Source of the DNA: Oscillospiraceae bacterium
GTDB taxonomy: Bacteria > Bacillota > Clostridia > Oscillospirales > Ruminococcaceae
Direction: 5' to 3'
Length of the DNA: 31,114 nucleotides
Assembly: GCA_020024155.1 (NCBI GenBank)
Contig: JAHHUE010000011.1
Coordinates: 1 to 31,114, forward strand
In this document: positions 15,337 through 23,457 of the stretch, in pieces
How the letters are laid out: each line of letters begins with the position of its first letter
Position numbering within the stretch: the first letter of the stretch is position 1
Made by a program: the position numbers and the translations under genes
Notes under the pieces: model-generated
Told to the model about the DNA's origin: nothing
The model's input: the letters and a program-made list of their open reading frames with translations, nothing else
Databases searched by the model: none

Positions 15337-15792
15337 ATGGAAAAGATTACATCAATGGTAGGCACGTTATGTATTTGTATTTTTGTAACTGGAATTCTAT
15401 ATAATATTGGATGCTTTAAAGTTACAGAAAAAACAATAAAATTTGTAATTTCAATATATATATTGGTGATTACATTTAAAGCAGCAATGGATATTAAACT
15501 TGATTTTTCAATGAATAGTATAAATGATATATCAATGGAATATCAAAATACAGAGGATGCTAAGGATATAATAATTGAACAGACACAGCTAGATATAGAA
15601 AATATAATAAAAAATAGGCTTGATGAAAAAAATATATCCTATAATAGCATATCAGTGCATATATTAGAACAAAGCAACAATATTACAATTGATAAGATAG
15701 ATATACAGTGTAAGCCAGAATATAAAAAAGAAGTGCAGAACTGTATAAAAGATTTATTAACTGCAAATACAGTCGTCGTTATAGGAGAATAA
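15337..15792 (+). CDS. spoIIIAF: Stage III sporulation protein AF
   Basis: 151 aa. Two N-terminal membrane helices (about 5-24 and 32-50) anchor a soluble C-terminal domain with the ring-building fold seen in SpoIIIAF and SpoIIIAG. The low hydrophobicity of 60-151 and the tail SVHILEQSNNITIDKIDI are consistent with this. AAGGAG overlaps the end of spoIIIAE and is well spaced from the ATG. Divergent in sequence, as is normal for this family, so the name rests partly on its place in the operon. Confidence 0.9.
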   Translation: MEKITSMVGTLCICIFVTGILYNIGCFKVTEKTIKFVISIYILVITFKAAMDIKLDFSMNSINDISMEYQNTEDAKDIIIEQTQLDIENIIKNRLDEKNISYNSISVHILEQSNNITIDKIDIQCKPEYKKEVQNCIKDLLTANTVVVIGE

Positions 15793-15794
15793 AA

Positions 15795-16346
15795 GTGAAA
15801 CTGGATTATATGAAAATAATTGAGAAAATATCTCAAAAGGGAAAACAGAATGTAGTGGTTTTGATTGGAATATTGGGCATATTTTTGATATTGGTAAGTG
15901 AAATGAATTTTTCTTCTGGCAACGAAAAGAAAGTTTCTCAAAATAATTCTCTGCAAGAATATAAAATTCAGACAGAAAAAGAAATTACATCTTTACTAAA
16001 AGAAATAAATGGTGTTGGCAATGTAAAGGTGATGATTACTTTAGAAAGCGGACAGGAGAATATTTATGCACAGCAAGAAAAAAACATAAATGATTATCAG
16101 AATGATAAGAATGAAAACAGAAATCAAGAAAGCTCAAAAAATACTTTTGAAAATCAAGTGGTAATTGTAAATAATTCTGGAAATAATTCTGCTTTGGTTG
16201 AGAAAGTTTTGCAGCCAACAATACAAGGTGTAGCTGTTGTTTGCTCAGGAGCTGATGATATATCAGTAGTAAGTGCTGTAACAAACTCAGTATCAGTTGT
16301 GCTGAATGTGCCAACACATAAAATTTGTGTAACTAAAATGAGATAA
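15795..16346 (+). CDS. spoIIIAG: Stage III sporulation protein AG
   Basis: 183 aa, with a GTG start at 15795 and AGGAG about 8 nt upstream. One membrane helix (VVVLIGILGIFLILVSEM) is followed by an intermembrane domain. The ring-building motif is visible as LLKEINGVGNVKVMITLESG and, near the end, GVAVVCSGADDISVVSAVTN. The insertion between them is rich in Asn, Gln and Lys. In Bacillus SpoIIIAG forms a large ring that gives the channel its pore. Two bp after spoIIIAF. Confidence 0.94.
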   Translation: MKLDYMKIIEKISQKGKQNVVVLIGILGIFLILVSEMNFSSGNEKKVSQNNSLQEYKIQTEKEITSLLKEINGVGNVKVMITLESGQENIYAQQEKNINDYQNDKNENRNQESSKNTFENQVVIVNNSGNNSALVEKVLQPTIQGVAVVCSGADDISVVSAVTNSVSVVLNVPTHKICVTKMR

Positions 16347-16366
16347 AACATTGGAGGCTAATAATT

Positions 16367-16996
16367 ATGAAAAAATTGGACAGACAAAGAAAAGCAACAC
16401 TTATGGCACTATCTATGGCATTGGTAGTTGCAGTATACTTAAATTGGCAGTATTCTCGCCCTGCAACAGATATGCATATTATGACAGAAGATACAAACGC
16501 ACCAGTAGAGAAATTTGAAGAATATGATTTTGTTGAAAAAACTGTACTAAATCCAGAGGGAGATTTGTTGGAAACAGCAGCTGAGGAAGAAACAAAAAAC
16601 TATGGTGATGCACAATTGGTGTCATCAACAGAAAAATCTGCTGAAAAATACTTTGAAGAAACAAGATTATCAAGACAAAAATCTCGTGATGAAGCTCTGG
16701 ATGTCTTGAAAAAAACTCTAAAAAATGCAAAAATAAGTGAAACTGAGAAAAAAGATGCTACACAGGAATTATCAGGTATTATTCAAAATATAACAACAGA
16801 AACAGATGTAGAAAATCTTGTAAAAGCAAAAGGATTTACAGATTGTGTTGCTTTCATAAATGGAGATAAAATAACTGTGGCTGTTCAAGTTGCAGGAAAT
16901 GAACTTACAAAACAGAATGTTGCACAAATAAGAGATATAGTTTTGAATAAAACTACAATTAGTTCACAAAATATTGTGGTAATTGAAGTAAAATAG
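16367..16996 (+). CDS. spoIIIAH: Stage III sporulation protein AH
   Basis: 209 aa. A short cytoplasmic N-terminus and one membrane helix (LMALSMALVVAVYLNWQY) are followed by an acidic, disordered spacer. The C-terminal ring-building domain covers about 100-209 (RQKSRDEALDVL, VKAKGFTDCVAFINGDKITV). It is the subunit that meets forespore SpoIIQ across the intermembrane space. TTGGAGG precedes the ATG. Last gene of the spoIIIA operon. No terminator hairpin follows; instead a vegetative promoter begins directly after the stop. Confidence 0.95.
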   Translation: MKKLDRQRKATLMALSMALVVAVYLNWQYSRPATDMHIMTEDTNAPVEKFEEYDFVEKTVLNPEGDLLETAAEEETKNYGDAQLVSSTEKSAEKYFEETRLSRQKSRDEALDVLKKTLKNAKISETEKKDATQELSGIIQNITTETDVENLVKAKGFTDCVAFINGDKITVAVQVAGNELTKQNVAQIRDIVLNKTTISSQNIVVIEVK

Positions 16997-16998
16997 TG

Positions 16999-17027
16999 TT
17001 GTTATATTGAATAAATAGTGGTATAAT
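16999..17027 (+). promoter_or_regulatory. Strong vegetative promoter of the yqhY-nusB-...-recN operon
   Basis: TTGTTA (16999-17004), a 17-bp spacer and a perfect TATAAT (17022-17027) with an extended TGG just before it. It starts only 2 bp after the spoIIIAH stop codon and so frees the housekeeping genes from sporulation control. Confidence 0.85.
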
Positions 17028-17053
17028 ATACATCATATACGGAGGTATACAAT

Positions 17054-17407
17054 ATGGAAGTTAAAAAATCAAACCAAGAAATCGGCAACTTATATATATC
17101 TACCGGAGTAATTGAAAAAGTTGCAAAACTTGCAACTTTGGAAGTTGAGGGAGTTGCTGATGTATCAACAGGTCTTTCTGGTGTTAGAGGTGTTTTTGCA
17201 AAAACAAATTTGCCAAAACCCGTTGAAGTAAATATGAGTGATGGTGTTGCAGAACTTGATGTAAACATTGTTGTTAAGTATGGAACAAAAGTTCCTGTTG
17301 TGTGCAAAAATGTTCAGGAAGCAGTTAAATCAAGTGTACAAAATATGACAGATGTAGCTGTTTCAAAAGTTAATGTAATTGTTGCAGGCATTCAGGCAGA
17401 AAACTAA
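17054..17407 (+). CDS. yqhY: Asp23/Gls24 family envelope-stress-type protein, YqhY-like
   Basis: 117 aa Asp23-family protein, normal length. Typical stretches are GNLYISTGVIEKVAKLATLE, VEGVADVS and VDVNIVVKYGTKVPVV-like sequence (here LDVNIVVKYGTKVPVV), with a C-terminal VNVIVAGIQ. In Bacillus, yqhY lies just upstream of nusB as here, next to the acc genes, which are absent in this window. The exact role is unclear; links to fatty-acid synthesis control have been proposed for Bacillus YqhY. CGGAGG precedes the ATG. First gene of the long operon. The symbol rests on gene order. Confidence 0.9.
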   Translation: MEVKKSNQEIGNLYISTGVIEKVAKLATLEVEGVADVSTGLSGVRGVFAKTNLPKPVEVNMSDGVAELDVNIVVKYGTKVPVVCKNVQEAVKSSVQNMTDVAVSKVNVIVAGIQAEN

Positions 17408-17423
17408 TGAATTAAAATTATAT

Positions 17424-17453
17424 ATCCCTCCCACCATTGACGATGGGAGGGAA
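17424..17453 (+). other. GC-rich hairpin between yqhY and nusB
   Basis: CCCTCCCA (17426-17433) and TGGGAGGG (17444-17451) form an 8-bp, GC-rich stem with a 10-nt loop. No T run follows, so it is not a normal terminator. It may be an mRNA processing or stabilising element that separates the abundant Asp23-type message from the genes downstream. Confidence 0.6.
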
Positions 17454-17477
17454 TATTAAACAGGAAGGTAAAATTTT

Positions 17478-17894
17478 ATGATAACAAGACGCAAGGCTAG
17501 AGAAAATGCATTTATTGCTGTATTTGAAGCAGGTTTTAGCTCAAATGACATAGAAGAAATTTTGGCACTTACACAAGAAGTTCCAGAATATGAAGATTAT
17601 ATGTTAGATTCTTTTGCTATAAGTCTCATAAACAACTACTATAACCACGCAGAAGAAGTTAATGATGTTATTGAAAGCAAACTGAAGAAATGGTCACATT
17701 CAAGAATTTCCAGAGTAGCAAGTGCAATTCTTCGTTTAAGCGTTGCGGAAATGCTCTTTTCTGCGGAAAAAGATATAGATAGCATTATCATCAATGAGGC
17801 AGTTGAGATTTGCAAAAAGTTTGCAGGAGATAACGATTATCAATTTGTCAATGGCGTTTTGGGTGCAATTGCAAAAGATAAAAGTGGAGAATAA
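17478..17894 (+). CDS. nusB: Transcription antitermination factor NusB
   Basis: 138 aa all-helical protein, normal length. It binds boxA RNA with NusE (S10) to prevent early termination in rRNA operons. Typical features are the start RRKARENAFIAVFEA, the middle KLKKWSHSRISRVASAILRL and the end INEAVEICKKFAGDNDYQFV followed by NGVLGAIAK. CAGGAAGG precedes the ATG at 10-nt spacing. Its stop TAA shares one base with the ATG of the next gene. Confidence 0.95.
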   Translation: MITRRKARENAFIAVFEAGFSSNDIEEILALTQEVPEYEDYMLDSFAISLINNYYNHAEEVNDVIESKLKKWSHSRISRVASAILRLSVAEMLFSAEKDIDSIIINEAVEICKKFAGDNDYQFVNGVLGAIAKDKSGE

Positions 17895-18826
17895 TGCTAA
17901 CCCTTGGTATTGATACAAGTAACTATGCTACATCAATTGCAGTTATAGATTACGAAAAAAATAAAGTATTACTTAATGAAAAACATTTTTTAAATGTAAA
18001 AAAAGGCGAATGCGGATTGCGTCAGCAAGATGCAGTGTTTGGACACATAAAAAATTTAATAGAAGTATTAGAGCTTGTACACAATAAATTTGATTTATCT
18101 ACTGTACAAGCTGTTGGTGTATCAGTAAAACCTACTAACGAAGAAAATTCATATATGCCTTGTTTTTTAGTAGGTAAAGTTATTTCACAGGCAATAAAAG
18201 CAGTTAAGAATATTCCGGTTATAGAAACAACTCATCAATATGGTCATTTAAACAGTGCACTCTTTTATCTTAATAATGAAGAATTATATAATAGAAAAAT
18301 AATTGTTTTTCATGTTTCTGGTGGTACAACAGATATGATTTTGATTGAAAATGGCAAAATTATAGAAACTGTTGGTTCATCACTTGATTTATTTGCAGGA
18401 CAAGCTATTGACCGCTTGGGTGTTAAACTTGGATTTTCTTTTCCAGCAGGTATGTACGTTTCTCAAAAAGCCTCAATGTGTGACGAAAAATTTTCACCAA
18501 AAATTAGTGTAAAAGGTCTTAATTGTAACTTGTCTGGTTTAGAAAACCAATGTGATAAGCTTATGGAACAAGGATATAACGATGAATATATATGTAAATA
18601 TTGTCTAACATTTATAGCAAAGACACTTTTAAAAATGGCTGCTAATGCAAGAGAAGTATATGGAGATTTGCCAATTGTTTTTGTTGGTGGTGTAATGAGC
18701 AGCGATATTATAAGAGATATTGTTTCTCATAGCCTTGAAAATTCATATTTTGTAGAAGCCATTTTTTCTCAGGATAACGCAATAGGAACAGCTGTTATTG
18801 CAGCAAGAAAGGTGATTTATGGATAA
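17894..18826 (+). CDS. TsaD-like M22 family protein (putative O-sialoglycoprotein endopeptidase paralogue)
   Basis: 310 aa protein of the Kae1/TsaD (peptidase M22) ASKHA fold. The start LTLGIDTSNYATSIAV is the phosphate-1 region and HVSGGTTDMILIENG is phosphate-2. The metal-binding pair H114 and H118 (HQYGH) and the C-terminal Asp 294 (SQDNAIG) are all kept, so it should bind metal and ATP. It is shorter than standard TsaD and more divergent. Its place between nusB and xseA, where Bacillus has folD, suggests a clostridial paralogue; the true tRNA t6A enzyme should lie elsewhere. The function is not known to me. It overlaps nusB by 1 bp and xseA by 8 bp, so it is tightly co-translated. Confidence 0.85.
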   Translation: MLTLGIDTSNYATSIAVIDYEKNKVLLNEKHFLNVKKGECGLRQQDAVFGHIKNLIEVLELVHNKFDLSTVQAVGVSVKPTNEENSYMPCFLVGKVISQAIKAVKNIPVIETTHQYGHLNSALFYLNNEELYNRKIIVFHVSGGTTDMILIENGKIIETVGSSLDLFAGQAIDRLGVKLGFSFPAGMYVSQKASMCDEKFSPKISVKGLNCNLSGLENQCDKLMEQGYNDEYICKYCLTFIAKTLLKMAANAREVYGDLPIVFVGGVMSSDIIRDIVSHSLENSYFVEAIFSQDNAIGTAVIAARKVIYG

Positions 18827-20039
18827 AGCTTTAACTGTTACTGCTTTAAATAATTATGTTAAAAGCATTTTGGAAGAAGATTTTAATTTGTCAGATATAG
18901 CAGTTGAAGGTGAAATTTCAAATTTTGTAAATCACTACAAATCAGGACACTACTATTTTGCTTTAAAAGACGATAAAGCATTGATAAAAACTGTAATGTT
19001 CAGTGCATATAACAAGAAATTAGAGTTTTTACCTGAGAATGGTATGAAAGTTATCATTCAAGGTAAAGTAAGCTTATATGAAAGAGATGGAACATATCAG
19101 CTTTACGCAACAGATATGTTTCCAAGTGGTATAGGTTTAAAGCATCTTGCATTGGAAAAACTAAAAGAAAAGCTTAATAATGAGGGACTTTTTGATGCAA
19201 AACACAAAAAAATCTTACCACCATACCCGTTTACTGTGGGTGTAGCAACATCTGCAACAGGTGCAGCACTGCATGATATTATCAGCGTAACAAATCGCAG
19301 ATTTCCTTGTGCAAAGCTTATAGTTGCACCTTGTGGTGTTCAAGGAGATAATGCAAAAAGCTCAATTATAAAGGCTATAAACAGTTTGGATAGTCATCCA
19401 GATGTAGAAGTTATAATAATTGCTCGTGGTGGTGGCAGCAAAGAGGATATGTGGATATTTAATGATGAAGATATTGCACGATGCGCTTTTGCTTGCAAAA
19501 AACCAACAGTAAGTGCTGTTGGACATGAAATAGATTGGACTATTCTTGACTTCATTTGCGACAAAAGAGTTGCAACACCAACTGCTGCAGCTGAAGTTGT
19601 TTTTCCAGATATTCATTCATTGCAGTACCAAATCGGTATGTTAGAGAAAAATATTTATTCTAGTACCATGGAAAAAATTTCAAGTGGAAAGTCCAATCTT
19701 GAAATAATAAAAAATTCAAAAGGTTTTAATAACGTAAAAGCTGTATGTCAAAAAAATCAAGATAAACTTGCTAATTATCATAGATTTATCACTCAATCAG
19801 TAAAAAATAATATAGAAAAAAATATACAACAGCTTAATTTTCTGTCAGATAAAATAGATAATAATAATCCTTTGCATAATTTGAAAAAGGGATATTCACT
19901 GGTTTTCAAAAATGATATACCAGTAACAATTGATAAAAAAATAAATAAAAATGATAAAATTGTTGTTAGAACATATAATCAACAATTAAATTGTGTAGTT
20001 GAAAGCACAAAAACAATAAAGCAGAAAGGAATTTCATAA
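18819..20039 (+). CDS. xseA: Exodeoxyribonuclease VII large subunit
   Basis: 406 aa catalytic subunit that degrades single-stranded DNA to short oligonucleotides together with XseB. An N-terminal OB fold (about 5-100: LTVTALNNYVK, VEGEISNF, SGHYYFALKD) is followed by the catalytic domain with GVATSATGAALHDI, VIIIARGGGSKEDMW and SAVGHEIDWT, in which the conserved Gly-rich, Asp and His residues are present. A coiled-coil arm (about 265-350) and the end NPLHNLKKGYSLV complete the family pattern. At 406 aa it is a little short of the Bacillus protein. Starts 8 bp inside the previous gene; xseB follows after 2 bp. Confidence 0.96.
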   Translation: MDKALTVTALNNYVKSILEEDFNLSDIAVEGEISNFVNHYKSGHYYFALKDDKALIKTVMFSAYNKKLEFLPENGMKVIIQGKVSLYERDGTYQLYATDMFPSGIGLKHLALEKLKEKLNNEGLFDAKHKKILPPYPFTVGVATSATGAALHDIISVTNRRFPCAKLIVAPCGVQGDNAKSSIIKAINSLDSHPDVEVIIIARGGGSKEDMWIFNDEDIARCAFACKKPTVSAVGHEIDWTILDFICDKRVATPTAAAEVVFPDIHSLQYQIGMLEKNIYSSTMEKISSGKSNLEIIKNSKGFNNVKAVCQKNQDKLANYHRFITQSVKNNIEKNIQQLNFLSDKIDNNNPLHNLKKGYSLVFKNDIPVTIDKKINKNDKIVVRTYNQQLNCVVESTKTIKQKGIS

Positions 20040-20041
20040 AT

Positions 20042-20233
20042 ATGACATTTGAACAAGCTATGGAAAGATTGGAGCAAATTTCCAAAATATTAAGTGAAAA
20101 TCAAGTTTCTATTGATGAATCCCTAGAACTATATTCAGAAGGGGCTAAGCTGATTAGTTTTTGCAGTGAAAAATTGGAGGCTGCATCTGTTAAAATTGAA
20201 GAAATTAACTCTAAAATAAATGAAGGAGTTTAG
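20042..20233 (+). CDS. xseB: Exodeoxyribonuclease VII small subunit
   Basis: 63 aa helical-hairpin protein, normal length. It has the family signature TFEQAMERLEQISKIL followed by IDESLELYSEGAKLISFC. Several copies bind the coiled-coil arm of XseA and are needed for activity. AAAGGA at the end of xseA is its ribosome site. ispA starts 3 bp after its stop. Confidence 0.96.
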   Translation: MTFEQAMERLEQISKILSENQVSIDESLELYSEGAKLISFCSEKLEAASVKIEEINSKINEGV

Positions 20234-20236
20234 ATT

Positions 20237-21106
20237 ATGATAAATACATATTTACAAGCAACAGAAGATGCTTTGACCAAAAACTGTAATTTGTATTTTT
20301 ATGACGATAGTCAAGTAAATAAAGCTGCGAGGTACTCTTTGCTTAATGTAGGCAAAAGAGTTAGAGCAATGCTTATTTATCTCACAGCTGATATGTGTGG
20401 AATGGACTGGAAAAAATACAAAGATTTTGCTTGTGCAATAGAAATGGTTCATTGTTATTCTCTTATACATGATGATTTGCCGTGTATGGACAATGACGAT
20501 ATGCGCAGAGGTAAACTTTCTTGTCATAAAGCATTTCCAGAAAATATTGCATTGCTTGCAGGAGATTCTTTGATAGGCTGTAGTGTTGAAACTATAGTTA
20601 ATTCACAAGAATTTAATGAAGTTGAAAAAGTTAAAGCCATTAAATATTTATGTTCTGCAATTGGACCAAAAGGTATGATTTATGGTCAAGAGCTTGATTT
20701 GAAATTTGAAACAGAAAAAGCAAATAAAGAACAGCTTGATATGATTCATAGAAACAAAACAGGTCAGCTTATATCATTATGTGGAAAATTGGGCAGTATT
20801 GGTGCTACTATTACAGAAGAACAAGAAAATGCTATAAATATTTTTTTTGCAAATACTGGGCTTGTTTTTCAGATAGTTGACGATATTCTTGATGTTGAGG
20901 GAAATCAAGAAGAGCTTGGAAAACCAATAGGCAGTGATGCAGAAAATGGTAAATCAACATTTATATCATTGTATGGTTTGGAAGAATCCAAAAAACAAGT
21001 TGAAGAACTTACAAAAAAAGCAAATGACTTGTTGTATTCACAGTTTGGAGATAGAGCAAAACAAATTATTGAATACACTAAAAAGTTATCAGAGAGAAAA
21101 AAATAA
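20237..21106 (+). CDS. ispA: Farnesyl/geranyl diphosphate synthase (IspA type)
   Basis: 289 aa class I prenyl synthase that joins isopentenyl diphosphate to allylic diphosphates, giving C15 precursors for undecaprenyl phosphate and other isoprenoids. The first Asp-rich motif DDLPCMDNDD is at 79-88 and the second, DDILD, at 215-219. Tyr 74, five residues before the first motif, is typical of bacterial farnesyl synthases. After the first motif the sequence is RRGKLSCH, where RRGxPTxH is usual; the Pro-Thr change is mild but uncommon. AAGGAG lies at the end of xseB. It is co-transcribed with dxs, so the start of the pathway and chain elongation are made together. Confidence 0.93.
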   Translation: MINTYLQATEDALTKNCNLYFYDDSQVNKAARYSLLNVGKRVRAMLIYLTADMCGMDWKKYKDFACAIEMVHCYSLIHDDLPCMDNDDMRRGKLSCHKAFPENIALLAGDSLIGCSVETIVNSQEFNEVEKVKAIKYLCSAIGPKGMIYGQELDLKFETEKANKEQLDMIHRNKTGQLISLCGKLGSIGATITEEQENAINIFFANTGLVFQIVDDILDVEGNQEELGKPIGSDAENGKSTFISLYGLEESKKQVEELTKKANDLLYSQFGDRAKQIIEYTKKLSERKK

Positions 21107-21119
21107 GGAATATTAGTAT

Positions 21120-21581
21120 ATGTTGGAAATCATAAAAGAGTTTGTAAGCAATTACATTATACAAGTAGCCTTTTGTTCTTGGTTAACAGCTCAGATATTG
21201 AAAACAATTATAAATTTTTATGTTACTAAAAGTTTGAAATTGGAAAGAATGGTTGGAGCTGGCGGTATGCCAAGTTCACACACAGCTCTGGTCATTGCAA
21301 TGACAATTGCAACAGCAAAGTTATGTGGAGTAGGTTCTCCAAACTTTGCATTTTCTGTTTTGTTTGCAGCAGTTGTAATGTATGATGCAATGGGAGTGAG
21401 AAGAGCAGCAGGAGAACAGGCTAAAATATTAAATCAAATAGTTGATATGTGGCTTGAAAAAGCACATTTTGATGAAGAAAAAATGCCACAAGTTAAACAG
21501 TTGAAGGAAATGCTTGGTCACACTCCTTTAGAGGTATTTGGCGGTATTATTGTTGGTGTAATTGTTGCATCGATTATGTAG
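21120..21581 (+). CDS. YuiD-like divergent PAP2 family membrane protein
   Basis: 153 aa integral membrane protein of the 'divergent PAP2' family (DUF212). Conserved stretches are SWLTAQILKTII, GGMPSSHTALV, the central MYDAMGVRRAAGEQAKILNQ and the end LGHTPLEVFGGIIVG. The PSSH and H residues recall the acid phosphatase/PAP2 active site. The reaction is not established. Lying between ispA and dxs, it could act on a polyprenyl phosphate or diphosphate; this is inference from context and fold. Located 13 bp after ispA. Confidence 0.9.
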   Translation: MLEIIKEFVSNYIIQVAFCSWLTAQILKTIINFYVTKSLKLERMVGAGGMPSSHTALVIAMTIATAKLCGVGSPNFAFSVLFAAVVMYDAMGVRRAAGEQAKILNQIVDMWLEKAHFDEEKMPQVKQLKEMLGHTPLEVFGGIIVGVIVASIM

Positions 21582-21591
21582 GGATTAAATT

Positions 21592-23457
21592 ATGGAATAT
21601 AAAATTTTGGATAAGATAAATAGAAGTGAGGATGTAGCTGATTTAAATATGGACCAGCTTCCACAACTTTGTGATGAAGTAAGACAGTTTTTGATTGAAA
21701 AAGTTTCAAAAACTGGGGGACATCTTTCTGCAAATTTGGGCACAGTAGAAGCGATAACAGCTATGCACTACTATTTTCCTACACCATTAAATCAATTTGT
21801 TTTTGATGTTGGTCATCAGTGCTATACTCATAAAATTTATACGGGCAGAAAAAAAGGCTTTGATAAGTTGAGAAAAAATGATGGACTTTCTGGTTTTCCA
21901 TCTCCTAATGAAAGTATTCATGATGCTTTTATATCAGGACACGGAAGTACATCTATTTCTGTTGCAATTGGTATTGCAACTGCTAAAAAAATCAAAGGTG
22001 AACCAGGTAAAGTTATAGCTATGGTTGGTGATGGTGCTTTTACTGGCGGTATGGTTTATGAAGGCTTAAACAATGTGACAAAAGATTTGGACAACCTTAT
22101 AGTTATATTAAATGATAACAAAATGTCCATATCTAAAAATGTTGGCAGTATGTCTACTTACTTATCAAAACTTAGAACAAGTGATGACTATATTGCTGCT
22201 AAAAAGAATGTTACATCTGTACTTGATAAAATGCCAATTTTGGGAAAACCTATAAGTACCGCAATTACATCATCAAAATCAGTTTTAAGAAGAAGCTTAT
22301 ATAAAAGCACATTGTTTGAAGATTTAGGTTTTATTTATCAGCAGGTAAATGACGGTAATGATATTTTTCAAGTTTGCAATGCATTGAAATTTGCTAAAAA
22401 TGCAGAGGGACCTGTGTTTATCCATATGATGACTGTAAAAGGTAAAGGCTTTACACCTGCTGAGAAAAATCCGGGAGCATTCCATGGTGTTGGAAGTTTT
22501 AATGCTGATAGTGTTTCTGACCCAGATGTTGCACCAAGTGACTCTTTTTCAACTGTGTTTGGCAGAAATCTTTCAGATATGGCAAACACAAATAAGAAAT
22601 TGTGTGCAATAACTGCTGCTATGAAATACGGAACAGGTCTTCAATTTTTCTACAAAGAACATAAAAAAAGATTTTTTGATGTAGGTATGGCAGAAGAACA
22701 TGCAGTTACATTTGCATCAGCACTTGCAAAAAATAACCTTAAACCAGTTGTTTGTGTTTATTCCACATTTATGCAAAGAGCTATGGACTCATTTATACAT
22801 GATACAGCACTACTGAACTTAAATGTTTTGTTTGCAATAGACCGTGCAGGTTTAGTACCAGGAGATGGAGAAACTCACCAAGGTATACATGATTTAAGTA
22901 TTTTTGAAAATTATGATTATGTACCAATAGTCTGTCCATCAAACTATGATGAACTAAAATATTGGCAGGAATATCTTATAAATAGCGTTAACGGACCAAA
23001 AGTTATTCGTTATCCAAGAGGTGCTCAGGATAGCTATATTAAAGATTATGTATGTACAGGCAATTTCTATGATTTAATAGGTGATAGCAAAGATTGTGTT
23101 ATTATATGTTATGGCAGACAGTTTGTTGAAGCTTTAAAAGCAAAAGAATTGCTTAGAGAAGGTGGAATTGATGTATCTGTCTTAAAGCTTAATGTAATAA
23201 ATCCGATTTCATCAGAAATTATAGATATACTTTTAAACTATAAATATGTTTTTAGCTTTGAAGAGCATGTAAAAAATGGAAGTGTTTCAGCTAAAATAGG
23301 TCTTGAATTATTAGAAGCCAGTTTTGGTGGTATTTATAAATTTAAGTGTGTTGATAACTATACAGTTTATCATGCAAGTGTACCTGAATTACAGAAAAAA
23401 TGTAAATTAGATGCAGATTCTATTGTAGATAAAATAAAGGAAAATTATGAAAATTAG
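21592..23457 (+). CDS. dxs: 1-Deoxy-D-xylulose-5-phosphate synthase
   Basis: 621 aa, full length. A thiamine-diphosphate enzyme that joins pyruvate and glyceraldehyde-3-phosphate, the first step of the MEP isoprenoid pathway. The N-terminal part has GGHLSANLGTVEAI, FDVGHQCYTHKI and the cofactor/Mg motif GDGAFTGGMVYEGLNN (146-161) with NDNKMS. The pyrimidine-binding part has the catalytic Glu in GMAEEHAVTFAS and the PGDGETHQGIHD loop. A transketolase C domain ends the protein. The ribosome site is weak (AGGGAT). Ten bp after the YuiD-like gene and overlapping tlyA by 11 bp. Confidence 0.97.
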   Translation: MEYKILDKINRSEDVADLNMDQLPQLCDEVRQFLIEKVSKTGGHLSANLGTVEAITAMHYYFPTPLNQFVFDVGHQCYTHKIYTGRKKGFDKLRKNDGLSGFPSPNESIHDAFISGHGSTSISVAIGIATAKKIKGEPGKVIAMVGDGAFTGGMVYEGLNNVTKDLDNLIVILNDNKMSISKNVGSMSTYLSKLRTSDDYIAAKKNVTSVLDKMPILGKPISTAITSSKSVLRRSLYKSTLFEDLGFIYQQVNDGNDIFQVCNALKFAKNAEGPVFIHMMTVKGKGFTPAEKNPGAFHGVGSFNADSVSDPDVAPSDSFSTVFGRNLSDMANTNKKLCAITAAMKYGTGLQFFYKEHKKRFFDVGMAEEHAVTFASALAKNNLKPVVCVYSTFMQRAMDSFIHDTALLNLNVLFAIDRAGLVPGDGETHQGIHDLSIFENYDYVPIVCPSNYDELKYWQEYLINSVNGPKVIRYPRGAQDSYIKDYVCTGNFYDLIGDSKDCVIICYGRQFVEALKAKELLREGGIDVSVLKLNVINPISSEIIDILLNYKYVFSFEEHVKNGSVSAKIGLELLEASFGGIYKFKCVDNYTVYHASVPELQKKCKLDADSIVDKIKENYEN

